Position numbers and translations under genes: made by a program
Notes under the pieces: generated by a model
Databases searched by the model: none
Told to the model about the DNA's origin: nothing
Seen by the model: only the letters and a program-made list of their open reading frames with translations
Part shown: piece by piece, positions 1 to 7,893 of the stretch
How the letters are laid out: each line of letters starts with the position of its first letter
How positions within the stretch are numbered: position 1 is the first letter of the stretch
From: Pararhodobacter sp.
GTDB lineage: Bacteria; Pseudomonadota; Alphaproteobacteria; Rhodobacterales; Rhodobacteraceae
Direction of reading: 5' to 3'
NCBI RefSeq assembly: GCF_034676545.1
Contig: NZ_JAUCBZ010000010.1
Span: 1-56,716, forward strand
DNA: 56,716 nt

Positions 1-96
1 AGGGTTTTGGTGGCGATTGGATTGCACGTGTAACAGCGAATGGCCCTACTAAAGGGGAAGACCAGATAGTCGCCGCACCACGCATCAATAGAACGT

Positions 97-247
97 AGTT
101 CCACTCCCACGGGCGTGGGGAAGACTGTCACTTTCCCCCAACTGGGCGGCGCAAATCGGAAACACCCCCACGGGCGTGGGGAAGACCGTAGACCCGTAGA
201 CCCGTAGCCATCGCAGCCGGAAACACCCCCACGGGCGTGGGGAAGAC
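97..247 (-). CRISPR. Short type I-E-like CRISPR array, three repeats
   Basis: Three 29-bp repeat units lie at 97-125, 158-186 and 219-247, separated by two 32-nt spacers (126-157, 187-218). The last two units are identical, with the palindromic core CCCCACGGGCGTGGGG. The unit at 97-125 keeps the core but has diverged at its left end, as leader-distal terminal repeats do, so the array would be read on the minus strand with its leader to the right. A 29/32 geometry and this core fit type I-E. No cas gene is in the window. No repeat follows at the expected position 280, so either the leader starts at 248 or a spacer there has lost its partner repeat. GGGGAAGAC at 54-62 may be a further worn repeat. 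Confidence 0.88.
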
Positions 248-736
248 TTTCGCCGGGCAGACATGGAAGGGAATACTGGCAATTGCCGAAGAACTCTTCA
301 CCTGTCGTTGTCGCAACATTGCCTTACCCCAAGGTTCTATTACTATGATGTTATTGTATGTAACAATATAATATCAGAGCTACGAAAAAAACTATCAATT
401 TAGTTTTCCTCTCGCCCACTAATACCCTACGCTCGAACACACTGATATAGGTTCCAAAGGCTGACGGGATTGGGCACAAACCTGTGCGCCAAGAATGTCC
501 CCACACACCCACTCCCCCCATGAACGATAATACGGTCTGCCTCTCCCACCCTACATAGACAGCCCCTGCGCATGACCACCCAAGATCTCTCCGGCCACAC
601 CCCCATGGTGGATCAAGAGCAGCTATTCTCAGGGACAAAAATACAAAATATCACTTTAGAATCAAATAATTAAAGAAAGCTACGCCCCACCCCTCCCTGA
701 CTTGTTATGGGCATGAATTGGCGTGTTTTGGCGACT
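248..736. other. Non-coding flank between CRISPR array and candidate element end
   Basis: No convincing gene is present. 331-400 is AT-rich and could be part of a CRISPR leader, but the bases next to the last repeat are not AT-rich as I-E leaders usually are. I see no tRNA and no clear promoter. Confidence 0.4.
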
Positions 737-762
737 AAATTGTCCCAAATTTGTCCCAAGAA
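737..762. repeat. Candidate left attachment site (direct repeat copy 1)
   Basis: This 26-bp stretch matches 56638-56663 with one mismatch. It contains GTCCCAAATTTGTCCCAAG, itself a GTCCCAA direct repeat around an AAATTT centre. The other copy lies within the last codons of the integrase gene at the opposite end, a common arrangement for tyrosine-recombinase att cores. Similarity does not extend beyond the 26 bp, which argues against a leftover of a second integrase gene. Confidence 0.55.
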
Positions 763-978
763 TTTGACCGTCAACTTATGGCATATCCTGGCGTATGCAG
801 GCATATTGTGCTGGACCATGCTCTCGTTCCTCGGAGTACGATATAGCTCTCACATGCAGTACGCTCAAACGCGCTACAACGTCTTGTCCGATACGAGTTA
901 GCGCGGCACTGTCGCGGCACATGATGCGAAAGGATTTCGCTAGTGCCATTCACACCTTACAATTTTTACTCCGACAGA

Positions 979-1899
979 CTATGTCTTCCCAAGTTCCGCA
1001 GGCGACAGTTGCCCCGTCGTTTTCTTGACCTTGAGTGGTATACGCAGAAATCGGGCGCCATTTTCGTCCGCGTCAGGCAAGCGCCCCGCGCAGATGTTTA
1101 CCTGTATGGACGGCAACAACAGCTTCGGCACTAAAAGCGTCGCATCACGCGCCTGCCGCATTGCTACAAATTCCTCTTCGGTGATACGGTCGTTCACATG
1201 GATGTTGGCTTGACGCTGCTCGCGCACCGTCGTCTCCCAGCGATGCTCCTCTCGGTCCGGCCCCGTGTAATCATGACAAAGAAGCAGCCGCGTGCCGCCG
1301 GGCAGGTCAAGCAGACGACGAATCGATCGATAGAGCGCGCGCGCATCGCCTCCCGGAAAGTCTGTGCGCGCCGTCCCGTAATCTGGCATGAACAAAGTAT
1401 CGCCGACAAACGCTGTGTTGCCGATTCGATAGGTCATATCGGCGGGGGTATGACCTGGCGTATGCAGCACCTGTATTTCCAGCGCCCCCAGTTCGATCCG
1501 ATCACCCTCGGCAAGAAGCTGGTCGAAATCGGACCCGTCTGCCTCCAGATGATAAAGCGCAAAAACAGGACGAAAAATCTTCTGCACCTCTTGGATGTGC
1601 TCGCCAATGGCAACCCGTGCGCCTGTCTTCTCTTTGATGTAGGAAGCAGCCGACAAGTGGTCGGCATGGGCGTGCGTTTCGAGCACCATGGTGATGCGCC
1701 ACCCCTTTGCCTTTGCCAGCGCGAGAATATGATCTGCGGACGTGGTGTCAACCTCGCCGCTGGGCATGTCAAAGCCTAAAACCGGGTCGATGACAGCGGC
1801 GACACATGCGACGGGCTCCACGACCAGATAGCTGATCGTATGGGTATGTTTGTCAAAGAACGCTTCGATGATGGGTTCGGCAACCACGGCAATCTCCAT
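979..1899 (-). CDS. MBL-fold persulfide dioxygenase-like protein (Blh type)
   Basis: A 306-residue metallo-beta-lactamase-fold protein. It has the THAHADH metal motif (residues 75-81) and further likely ligands H150 (HTPGH), D167 (VGDTLF) and H209 (CHDY). This set is shared by ETHE1-like persulfide dioxygenases and the Blh proteins of BigR operons, which act on glutathione persulfide in sulfide detoxification. There is no signal peptide, so it is probably cytoplasmic. It is divergent from the BigR-like gene, with palindromic sites between them, which suggests repression until sulfide or persulfide appears. A glyoxalase-II-like hydrolase is the alternative, but the partner genes favour sulfur chemistry. 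Confidence 0.85.
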   Translation of the reverse strand: MEIAVVAEPIIEAFFDKHTHTISYLVVEPVACVAAVIDPVLGFDMPSGEVDTTSADHILALAKAKGWRITMVLETHAHADHLSAASYIKEKTGARVAIGEHIQEVQKIFRPVFALYHLEADGSDFDQLLAEGDRIELGALEIQVLHTPGHTPADMTYRIGNTAFVGDTLFMPDYGTARTDFPGGDARALYRSIRRLLDLPGGTRLLLCHDYTGPDREEHRWETTVREQRQANIHVNDRITEEEFVAMRQARDATLLVPKLLLPSIQVNICAGRLPDADENGARFLRIPLKVKKTTGQLSPAELGKT

Positions 1900-1908
1900 A
1901 AATGCTTG

Positions 1909-1948
1909 CTAATTATATTAGAACATGCTAAATTAGAATTGTCTAATT
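1909..1948. promoter_or_regulatory. Paired palindromic operators of the BigR-like repressor
   Basis: Two AT-rich palindromes sit in the 63-bp divergent gap: CTAATTATATTAG at 1909-1921 and AATTAGAATTGTCTAATT at 1931-1948 (7-bp arms, 4-nt centre). They share the half-site CTAAT/ATTAG. Location and base composition fit an ArsR-family BigR box controlling both flanking genes. Confidence 0.6.
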
Positions 1949-1962
1949 AAAAAGGTCTTTTA

Positions 1963-2277
1963 ATGTTCGAAGTCACCATGGATCTCGCAACGTTCGAACA
2001 AAAGGCGGGTACTGTCGCACAAACCTTGAAAGCGCTCAGCAACACTCGCCGCTTGATGGTGCTGTGCAAACTGATCGAACACAAAGAACGAACAGTCGGG
2101 GATCTCGCCCTGGACGTGAACCTTTCGCAGTCGGCGCTCTCGCAGCATCTTGCCAAAATGCGTGAGCAAGGACTCGTGGACTTTCACCGTAAAAGCCAAA
2201 CATTGTGGTATCGGGTGGCCGACCCCCAGATTGAGACACTGCTGGCAACACTCTATCAACTTTATTGTAAGGATTGA
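1963..2277 (+). CDS. ArsR-family sulfide/persulfide-responsive repressor (BigR/SqrR-like)
   Basis: A 104-residue winged-helix regulator of the ArsR fold. Residues 20-65 hold ALSNTRRLMVLCKL and the recognition helix LSQSALSQHLAKMR. It lacks the metal-binding ELCVCDL motif. It carries two cysteines, C35 in the VLCKL helix and C102 near the C-terminus in LYQLYC. These positions correspond to the redox pair that forms a polysulfide bridge in BigR and SqrR. Its neighbours are a persulfide dioxygenase-like gene (divergent) and a rhodanese 4 bp downstream, the usual BigR regulon. The inference is that reactive sulfur releases it from the palindromes just upstream. Confidence 0.85.
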   Translation: MFEVTMDLATFEQKAGTVAQTLKALSNTRRLMVLCKLIEHKERTVGDLALDVNLSQSALSQHLAKMREQGLVDFHRKSQTLWYRVADPQIETLLATLYQLYCKD

Positions 2278-2281
2278 CCCG

Positions 2282-2797
2282 ATGACCATGATCCCCATCC
2301 CCCCGGCCGAGGCGCGGCGCCTGATCGACACAGGGGCCAAACTCATCGACATTCGCGACCGTGACGAATATATGCGCGAACACATAGCCGAAGCAGTCAA
2401 TGTCCCCATGACCGAGATCGATGGCCTCGAAACCGACAATCGCCCGGTCATCTTCCACTGTCGTTCCGGCGCACGCACTCAGGCCAATTCGTCCCGTCTG
2501 GTCGGCGCGACCAGCGCACCGTGCTACATCATTGAAGGTGGGCTTGATGCGTGGCGCCGCGCCGGACTGAAAGTCGAGCGCGATCAAGGTCAACCGCTGG
2601 AACTGATGCGACAAGTACAGCTTTGCGCCGGAGGCTTGACGTTGCTGGGGGTAGTCTTCGGGTTCCTCGTCGATCCGCGCTTCTTCGTTCTACCCGCGAT
2701 TGTCGGAACGGGAATGATGATTGCCGGAGCAACGGGCTGGTGCGGGATGGCGCGGTTGCTGCGGCGCATGCCGTGGAATCGCCGTATGGCGATCTGA
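2282..2797 (+). CDS. Rhodanese with C-terminal membrane domain (YgaP-like)
   Basis: 171 residues starting at ATG 2282, five bases after the repressor stop, with AAGGA upstream. Residues 6-97 form a rhodanese domain with the active-site loop HCRSGART (C60), which carries sulfane sulfur as a cysteine persulfide. Residues 115-158 hold two hydrophobic segments of the DUF2892 type, as in the inner-membrane protein YgaP. It is probably co-transcribed with the BigR-like gene and would move sulfur to cyanide, thiols or the dioxygenase-like partner. A longer reading from 2150 overlaps the repressor and was rejected. Confidence 0.85.
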   Translation: MTMIPIPPAEARRLIDTGAKLIDIRDRDEYMREHIAEAVNVPMTEIDGLETDNRPVIFHCRSGARTQANSSRLVGATSAPCYIIEGGLDAWRRAGLKVERDQGQPLELMRQVQLCAGGLTLLGVVFGFLVDPRFFVLPAIVGTGMMIAGATGWCGMARLLRRMPWNRRMAI

Positions 2798-2814
2798 CCC
2801 GAAGCGCGGATAGC

Positions 2815-3080
2815 GGAGATACACCTCACGCTCGCCACAGACAGCCTGATCGGGATTGTACTGGGCTTTGCCGGCAATCCTCGCTGTGTCGCTACCCGTC
2901 AACGCGGTGGACCGACTCTATCCAGGTAGCGACCAGCTTCGCTGCAGTGGTGGTGTGTGGCAGCCTTTGCTGTGGCCGGCGTCATCGATGCGGCTTTGCG
3001 CGCACAACTTGGCAAGATCGTCGATGGTTCGCGTTTGCTGATGATCAACATAGGCCTGTCAATGCTGCGTCAGCGCGGCC
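2815..3080 (+). pseudogene. Decayed TauE/SafE-like sulfite exporter
   Basis: Peptide fragments in different frames resemble the TauE/SafE permease family. LTLATDSLIGIVLGFAG is readable from about 2825. An AILAVSLPV stretch follows in another frame, like the GGILAVP loop. AFAVAGVIDAALRAQLGK and LLMINIGLSML near 2965-3070 resemble the family's last helices. The stretch is far shorter than the family's 250 or so residues and is frameshifted, so it is not functional. TauE permeases often sit in BigR operons, which supports the identification. The rest of the gap up to 3268 holds nothing clear. Confidence 0.45.
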
Positions 3081-3268
3081 ACAGAGTAAACACCCGATGC
3101 GGCTTACGCGTGAAACTGTCGAGTGCGGAAATTTGGATGATCCTTGACATCTATTACTTGGACAATAAATAACTGGCTGCGATAACCACACCTTTATGAC
3201 AATTTTGTCACCAGAATGCCATGTTGTCGACAGAACGTGAACCCTAAGATGCAAGGCACGACACGCAT

Positions 3269-3282
3269 TTGACTCAGATCAA
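3269..3282. promoter_or_regulatory. FNR/ANR-like binding site
   Basis: TTGACTCAGATCAA matches the FNR/ANR consensus TTGAT-N4-ATCAA at 9 of 10 defined bases. It is centred about 40 bp upstream of the start codon of the YVTN gene. This suggests control by oxygen or NO through an FNR-family regulator. A CRP-type site is possible but fits less well. Confidence 0.45.
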
Positions 3283-3314
3283 CGCGTCGCGCGCAATCAT
3301 TTTCAGGAGCCACG

Positions 3315-4322
3315 ATGATAGTAAACAATCACCAGCAAGCCACAGCTACTCGCTTTCGCCGGTCCGCGTATCGCCTCGCCCTGGCCTTCGCGCTCTCTAC
3401 AGGCATTTCGGGTGTACAAGCCGCAACATCCGCCGACCCGTTTCCGCAGCCCGTTTACATCACTCTAACCAAAGCCAACGCTGTGCAAGAGATGGCAACA
3501 TCCAACAGCCTGGATGGGTTGCCTACGGCCCATTACGATGCCATTTCAGCCGACGGCAAACTACTGATGGTGAGCAGCAAGGATCAGCCAGAGGCCTATC
3601 TGCTGGACGCACAGACCGGCCAAAAGCTGGCAACCTACAAAATCGGCAAAGTGCCCCAAGGCGTCGCCATCAGCCCTGATGAACGCTGGGGCATGGCTGT
3701 GGCGGCCGGTGAAGATACCGTATCGGTCATTGACCTGAAGACCAGAAAATTAGTCAAGACGATTACCGTTGGTAAAACGCCCCACAACATTCGATTCACG
3801 CGCGACAGCAAAATGGCGTACGTCACCCTGCAAGGGGGCACGGGCGTAGCGGTGCTGGACATGTCGTTGCTCAAGAAGGTGGACGAAATCCCCGTTCCTG
3901 GCATAAAGGGCCCGCACAATCTTGACCTCTCGCCTGATGAGAAGACGCTCTGGGTGCGAGACTTTGTCGGTAAAGTCGCCGCAGTGGACATTGCATCGCA
4001 CAAGGTGAAAGCGGTCATCCCGGTCGGCCTGGGCCACGGCGGCATTGATGTCACACCGGGCGGCAAGTACGTGGTCACCGGCGCGATCGCGGATCATCTC
4101 GTCGATGTCATCGATCCAAAAACCATGCAGGTCGTCAAACGTGTGGATGTCGGCCAGGGGCCGCACGGCGTGCGGGCCAGCGCCGATGGGCACTGGATAT
4201 ACGCATCCATCACTGGAACCAATCAGATCGCCGTCATAGACGCCAACACACTGGACGTCGTCAAGCAAGTCCCCACCAAGGGCGACGTGCCTTTCTGGAT
4301 CTCCGTCGTGGGAAACGACTAA
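3315..4322 (+). CDS. Periplasmic YVTN-type beta-propeller protein
   Basis: 335 residues, with AGGAG just before the ATG. Residues 1-36 form a signal peptide ending near VQA-AT. The remainder is a series of blades of about 40 residues with recurring motifs such as GKVPQGVAISPDE, VGKTPHNIRF and VGQGPHGVRASADG, typical of YVTN/NirF-like propellers. No CxxCH haem motif is present. Substrate and partner are unknown; proteins of this class occur near periplasmic redox enzymes, and a HiPIP gene follows. An FNR-like site lies upstream. Confidence 0.8.
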   Translation: MIVNNHQQATATRFRRSAYRLALAFALSTGISGVQAATSADPFPQPVYITLTKANAVQEMATSNSLDGLPTAHYDAISADGKLLMVSSKDQPEAYLLDAQTGQKLATYKIGKVPQGVAISPDERWGMAVAAGEDTVSVIDLKTRKLVKTITVGKTPHNIRFTRDSKMAYVTLQGGTGVAVLDMSLLKKVDEIPVPGIKGPHNLDLSPDEKTLWVRDFVGKVAAVDIASHKVKAVIPVGLGHGGIDVTPGGKYVVTGAIADHLVDVIDPKTMQVVKRVDVGQGPHGVRASADGHWIYASITGTNQIAVIDANTLDVVKQVPTKGDVPFWISVVGND

Positions 4323-4388
4323 TCATCCCGGATCGGCAAGGTGGTGCCGCGCACCGCCACCTGACTGTTGAAACACAGGAAACCCTTC

Positions 4389-4697
4389 ATGAAAAATACG
4401 CATCCGCGCGTCATTCCACGACGCCAGGCCTTACGCAAGCTCGCCCTGACCGCCGGCACGGTAGCAGCGCTCCCGCTTGCGGGGCTGCTGGGCGTCTCCC
4501 CTTCCTTTGCGGCGCAGCCTCCGGGCAAAGCCAGCAAAGCCGCAGTGAAATACCAGGATCACCCTGACGGCACATCCTTCTGCGCCAACTGCGCCAACTT
4601 CACGCCGGGATCAATTTCCGGCGCACCCGGCGCCTGTCTTGTCGTGGCGGGCGAAATCAGTCCCATGGGATGGTGCCTCGCCTACGCCGCCGACTGA
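4389..4697 (+). CDS. High-potential iron-sulfur protein (HiPIP)
   Basis: 102 residues from ATG 4389, chosen because AGGAAA ends six bases upstream; a TTG at 4368 is less likely. The N-terminus carries a Tat-type signal (RRQALRKLALTAG, cleavage near FAA-Q). The mature domain has four cysteines, C65, C68, C83 and C96, in the HiPIP spacing C-x2-C-x14-C-x12-C, which binds one [4Fe-4S] cluster. HiPIPs are periplasmic electron carriers. The donor and acceptor here cannot be read from the sequence; the propeller gene upstream or a terminal oxidase elsewhere are candidates. Confidence 0.9.
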   Translation: MKNTHPRVIPRRQALRKLALTAGTVAALPLAGLLGVSPSFAAQPPGKASKAAVKYQDHPDGTSFCANCANFTPGSISGAPGACLVVAGEISPMGWCLAYAAD

Positions 4698-4749
4698 GGG
4701 CCAGATTCAGAGTTGATAAGATAATCCCTTTTACGATAGAGGCTTGCAC

Positions 4750-5421
4750 ATGGCCATCCTCGTCATTGAAGACGACATAAAAACGGGAAACTATCTTCAG
4801 AAAGGTCTGTCCGAGGCGGGCCACCACGTGGATCTAGCACGCAACGGCATCGACGGCCTGCATCTTGCCCGGGAACAGCGCTATGAGCTACTGATCCTGG
4901 ATGTGATGCTACCTGGAAAGAATGGCTGGCAGGTCATGGCGGAAATACGGCGGCTCTCGGACGTGCCGGTTATTTTTCTCACTGCGCGGGACCAGGTCGA
5001 AGACCGCATCCATGGCCTACGACTCGGTGCGGACGACTATCTGGTCAAGCCATTTTCCTTTACCGAGCTGGTTCTACGGGTGCAGACGCTGCTGCGGCGG
5101 GGCGTCACGCATGAGCCTACGACGCTACGGCTTGCAGACTTGGCGCTGGACCCCATTCGGCGCAAAGTCTCACGGGGCAGCGTCACGGTCACGCTGACAA
5201 ACAAGGAATTCATGCTTTTGCACTTGCTCTTGCAGCGGCAGGGGGAAGCATTGCCGCGCTCCGTCATCGCCTCGCAGGTCTGGGACATGAACTTTGACAG
5301 CGACACCAACGTGGTGGATGTCGCGATCAAGCGCCTGCGTGCAAAGGTCGATACCCCTTTCGATCAAAAGCTGATTCACACAGTACGCAGTATCGGCTAC
5401 ATGCTGGCGGAGCAGCCGTGA
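4750..5421 (+). CDS. OmpR-family response regulator (HprR/CusR-like)
   Basis: 223 residues from ATG 4750; an upstream TTG adds only two codons. The receiver domain has the acidic pair E8/D9, phosphoacceptor D51 (LILDVMLPG) and the conserved lysine in LVKPF. The C-terminal half is a winged helix ending in IHTVRSIGYML. It overlaps the sensor kinase gene by four bases (GTGA). The class covers copper-responsive CusR and the hypochlorite-responsive HprR (YedW). The adjacent msrPQ genes, as in E. coli hprRS-msrPQ, favour the HprR role. Confidence 0.85.
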   Translation: MAILVIEDDIKTGNYLQKGLSEAGHHVDLARNGIDGLHLAREQRYELLILDVMLPGKNGWQVMAEIRRLSDVPVIFLTARDQVEDRIHGLRLGADDYLVKPFSFTELVLRVQTLLRRGVTHEPTTLRLADLALDPIRRKVSRGSVTVTLTNKEFMLLHLLLQRQGEALPRSVIASQVWDMNFDSDTNVVDVAIKRLRAKVDTPFDQKLIHTVRSIGYMLAEQP

Positions 5422-7004
5422 AGCATCCATTGCTGCAGTCACTCACGGCACGCACCGCCATTCTTTTCGCCATCGTCTCCTGCATGGTGGTCTCCGGCTT
5501 GGGACTTTATCTGTACGCCGAGGCAAAGCAGGCACTCGAAACCCGTGCAGACTACACACTCGTGGGCCGTGTGGAGCGCTTTCGCACCTTGCTCCAGGAT
5601 CTCTACAACATCCGACAGATGGAAAAACGCCCCGACCTGTTCGAAAGCATGCTGGGCAACGAGCAGGACGTACGCATCTTCCAGCGCGTGGGGGAAAAGC
5701 CATTCATCGATGTGAACCCGGGACACATGACGATCCCTTCTTTGACGGCCGTTCCAGTGGATCAGGACGTCGGCATCGACGCGCTGCGCGCCGGAACTCG
5801 CGCCGACGGCGTCGGTGTGCGCTGGGTTTCGGCACTGGCCAAAGTAGGAGGTCAAGACGGTACGGTCAAGATCACGGCCGCCTACGTCATGACGCAAGAG
5901 TCGCAAATGCTCAAGGCCTATTGGCTACGCGTCATGGGCGCGATCGCACTAGCCGCGCTACTGAGCTCGATACTGGGCTTTTTATTCCTGAAGCGCGGCC
6001 TGGGTCCGTTGGAAGTGATGGGAAAACGCGCCCGGCAGGTGTCATCCACCAACCTCGCGGTGCGCTTGCCGGAAGAAGACATGCCCTCTGAACTGCGCCA
6101 GCTCGCCCGTTCGTGCAACGCCATGCTGGACCGCATTCAATCGGGCTATGAACACCTGTCCCAATTCTCGTCTGATCTCGCCCACGAGATACGCACCCCG
6201 GTCAATGTCCTGATGGGGCAAACCCAGGTGGCGCTGGCGCAGCCACGAAGCGCCGCCGACTACGAAGCGCTGCTCGCCTCCAATCTTGAAGAGTTGACGC
6301 GCATCACACACATTGTGGAAAACATCCTCTTCCTGTCGCGTGCCGACCACAATGCAATCGCGCTGGAACGCCAGCCCATCGCGCTTGCGCAGGAATTGGA
6401 AAAAATAGCGGAATATTTTGAAGGCCTGGCCGACGAACGCGGCATGTCGTTCGCCGTCGAAGCAGATGGCACCGGTTACGCAAACATTGTCATGTGCCGG
6501 CGTGCTGTCAACAACCTGGTCATCAACGCGATCCGCTACGGAGACGCAGACACTCGGATACGCCTGGCGGCATACGCCGATCGGCAGGGATTTACAGTCG
6601 CCGTCGAAAACCACTGCCCTCCCGTGACACAGGAGGAAGCCGGACGCATGTTCAGACGCTTCTATCGCGGAGACGCCTCGCGCAGCCTCCCCACCGAATC
6701 CAATGGCCTGGGCCTCGCCATCGTTGCCGCTATCATGGACATCCACGGCGGCGGTGCTCGGGTTGAAACTTGCAATGACGGGCGGATTCTGTTCTGCCTG
6801 GATTTTCCGGTCGAACGAATGGAATCAACCCTAAGCGGCCTGGGACACGCGGACCACCACGCTTCCCGCCGCCGAATTCGCACAGGTCCGATGTCACGTT
6901 CCCAACACACAGGAGAACCATCATGCGCCATCCCTGGAAAACGGACATCGTGCCGTCCGAAATCACCCCCGAAGCCGTCTGGCAAGGACGGCGGCGGCTC
7001 CTGA
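5418..7004 (+). CDS. Membrane sensor histidine kinase (HprS/CusS-like)
   Basis: 528 residues, GTG start inside the regulator stop codon. TM1 is about residues 13-33, a periplasmic sensor domain covers 34-169 and TM2 about 170-190, followed by HAMP. H256 lies in SDLAHEIRTPVN, the N-box in NLVINAIRYG near 365 and a G-box in NGLGLAIVAAIMD. Typical homologues would end near DFPVER; this one carries about 60 further residues and runs 82 bp into msrP, which suggests a lost stop codon or a late frameshift. It probably senses oxidants and controls msrPQ. Confidence 0.85.
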   Translation: MKHPLLQSLTARTAILFAIVSCMVVSGLGLYLYAEAKQALETRADYTLVGRVERFRTLLQDLYNIRQMEKRPDLFESMLGNEQDVRIFQRVGEKPFIDVNPGHMTIPSLTAVPVDQDVGIDALRAGTRADGVGVRWVSALAKVGGQDGTVKITAAYVMTQESQMLKAYWLRVMGAIALAALLSSILGFLFLKRGLGPLEVMGKRARQVSSTNLAVRLPEEDMPSELRQLARSCNAMLDRIQSGYEHLSQFSSDLAHEIRTPVNVLMGQTQVALAQPRSAADYEALLASNLEELTRITHIVENILFLSRADHNAIALERQPIALAQELEKIAEYFEGLADERGMSFAVEADGTGYANIVMCRRAVNNLVINAIRYGDADTRIRLAAYADRQGFTVAVENHCPPVTQEEAGRMFRRFYRGDASRSLPTESNGLGLAIVAAIMDIHGGGARVETCNDGRILFCLDFPVERMESTLSGLGHADHHASRRRIRTGPMSRSQHTGEPSCAIPGKRTSCRPKSPPKPSGKDGGGS

Positions 7005-7885
7005 AGAGCGCCGCGCTTGCACCACTCGCTTTGGGAACATCTCAGGCAGCGTCGGCAGTATCAGACACTGGCCCCACAGGCCCGGTGCTCCCCGCCTCGC
7101 GCAACGCCGAATGGTCCACCGACGAACTTGCCAACAGCTGGCAGGACATCACGACCTACAACAATTTCTATGAATTCGGCACCGGAAAGGGCGACCCCGC
7201 GAAATATGCCGGCAAAATGCAGTTGACCCCGTGGGCGGTGCAGATTGACGGCGCAGTGCGCCGGCCGATGACCCTGGACATTGATGACTTGCGTAAACTC
7301 GCGCCGCTCGAAGAGCGCATCTACCGGTTGCGCTGTGTCGAAGCGTGGTCTCTGGTGATCCCCTGGATCGGCTATTCGCTTTCGCATCTGCTCAAGCACA
7401 TCGAACCGACGGAGGCGGCGAAATATGTAGTCTTCACCACGGTCGTACAGCCCAAAGCCATGCCGGGCGTGCGACAAGGCATCCTCGACTGGCCCTACGT
7501 CGAAGGGCTGCGAATGGACGAAGCCATGCATCCGCTCACATTGCTCACATTCGGGCTTTACGGCCACGAACTGCCCGCGCAGAATGGTGCGCCAATGCGC
7601 ATTGTCGTCCCCTGGAAGTACGGGTTCAAATCAGGTAAATCACTCGTACGGATTCACCTGCAATCCACGCAACCAACCACGAGCTGGATGCGGGCGGCCC
7701 CGCGGGAATACGGCTTTTATGCCAACGTGAACCCCAGTGTCCCCCACCCGCGCTGGGGCCAGGCCACCGAGCGGCGCATCGGCTCGGGCTTGTTCGCTGC
7801 CCGCATTCCGACGCAGCCCTTCAATGGGTACGGGAAAGACGTGGCCGCGCTGTACCAGGGCATGGACCTGCGGCAGAATTTCTAA
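6923..7885 (+). CDS. msrP: Methionine sulfoxide reductase catalytic subunit MsrP (YedY)
   Basis: 320 residues, ATG with AGGAGA upstream. The N-terminus has a Tat-like signal (GRRRLLKSAALAPLAL). The Mo-molybdopterin fold follows, with the molybdenum-ligand cysteine C138 in YRLRCVEAW. The family reduces free and protein-bound methionine sulfoxide in the periplasm, taking electrons from the quinone pool through MsrQ. msrQ follows after eight bases, and an HprRS-like system precedes it, the order also found in E. coli. Length is normal for the family and nothing essential seems missing. Confidence 0.93.
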   Translation: MRHPWKTDIVPSEITPEAVWQGRRRLLKSAALAPLALGTSQAASAVSDTGPTGPVLPASRNAEWSTDELANSWQDITTYNNFYEFGTGKGDPAKYAGKMQLTPWAVQIDGAVRRPMTLDIDDLRKLAPLEERIYRLRCVEAWSLVIPWIGYSLSHLLKHIEPTEAAKYVVFTTVVQPKAMPGVRQGILDWPYVEGLRMDEAMHPLTLLTFGLYGHELPAQNGAPMRIVVPWKYGFKSGKSLVRIHLQSTQPTTSWMRAAPREYGFYANVNPSVPHPRWGQATERRIGSGLFAARIPTQPFNGYGKDVAALYQGMDLRQNF

Positions 7886-7893
7886 GGTACCTT

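Noticed and set aside
351..638. 95-residue minus-strand frame in the left flank
   Set aside because: No ribosome-binding site, no family similarity, and composition unlike the genes around it.
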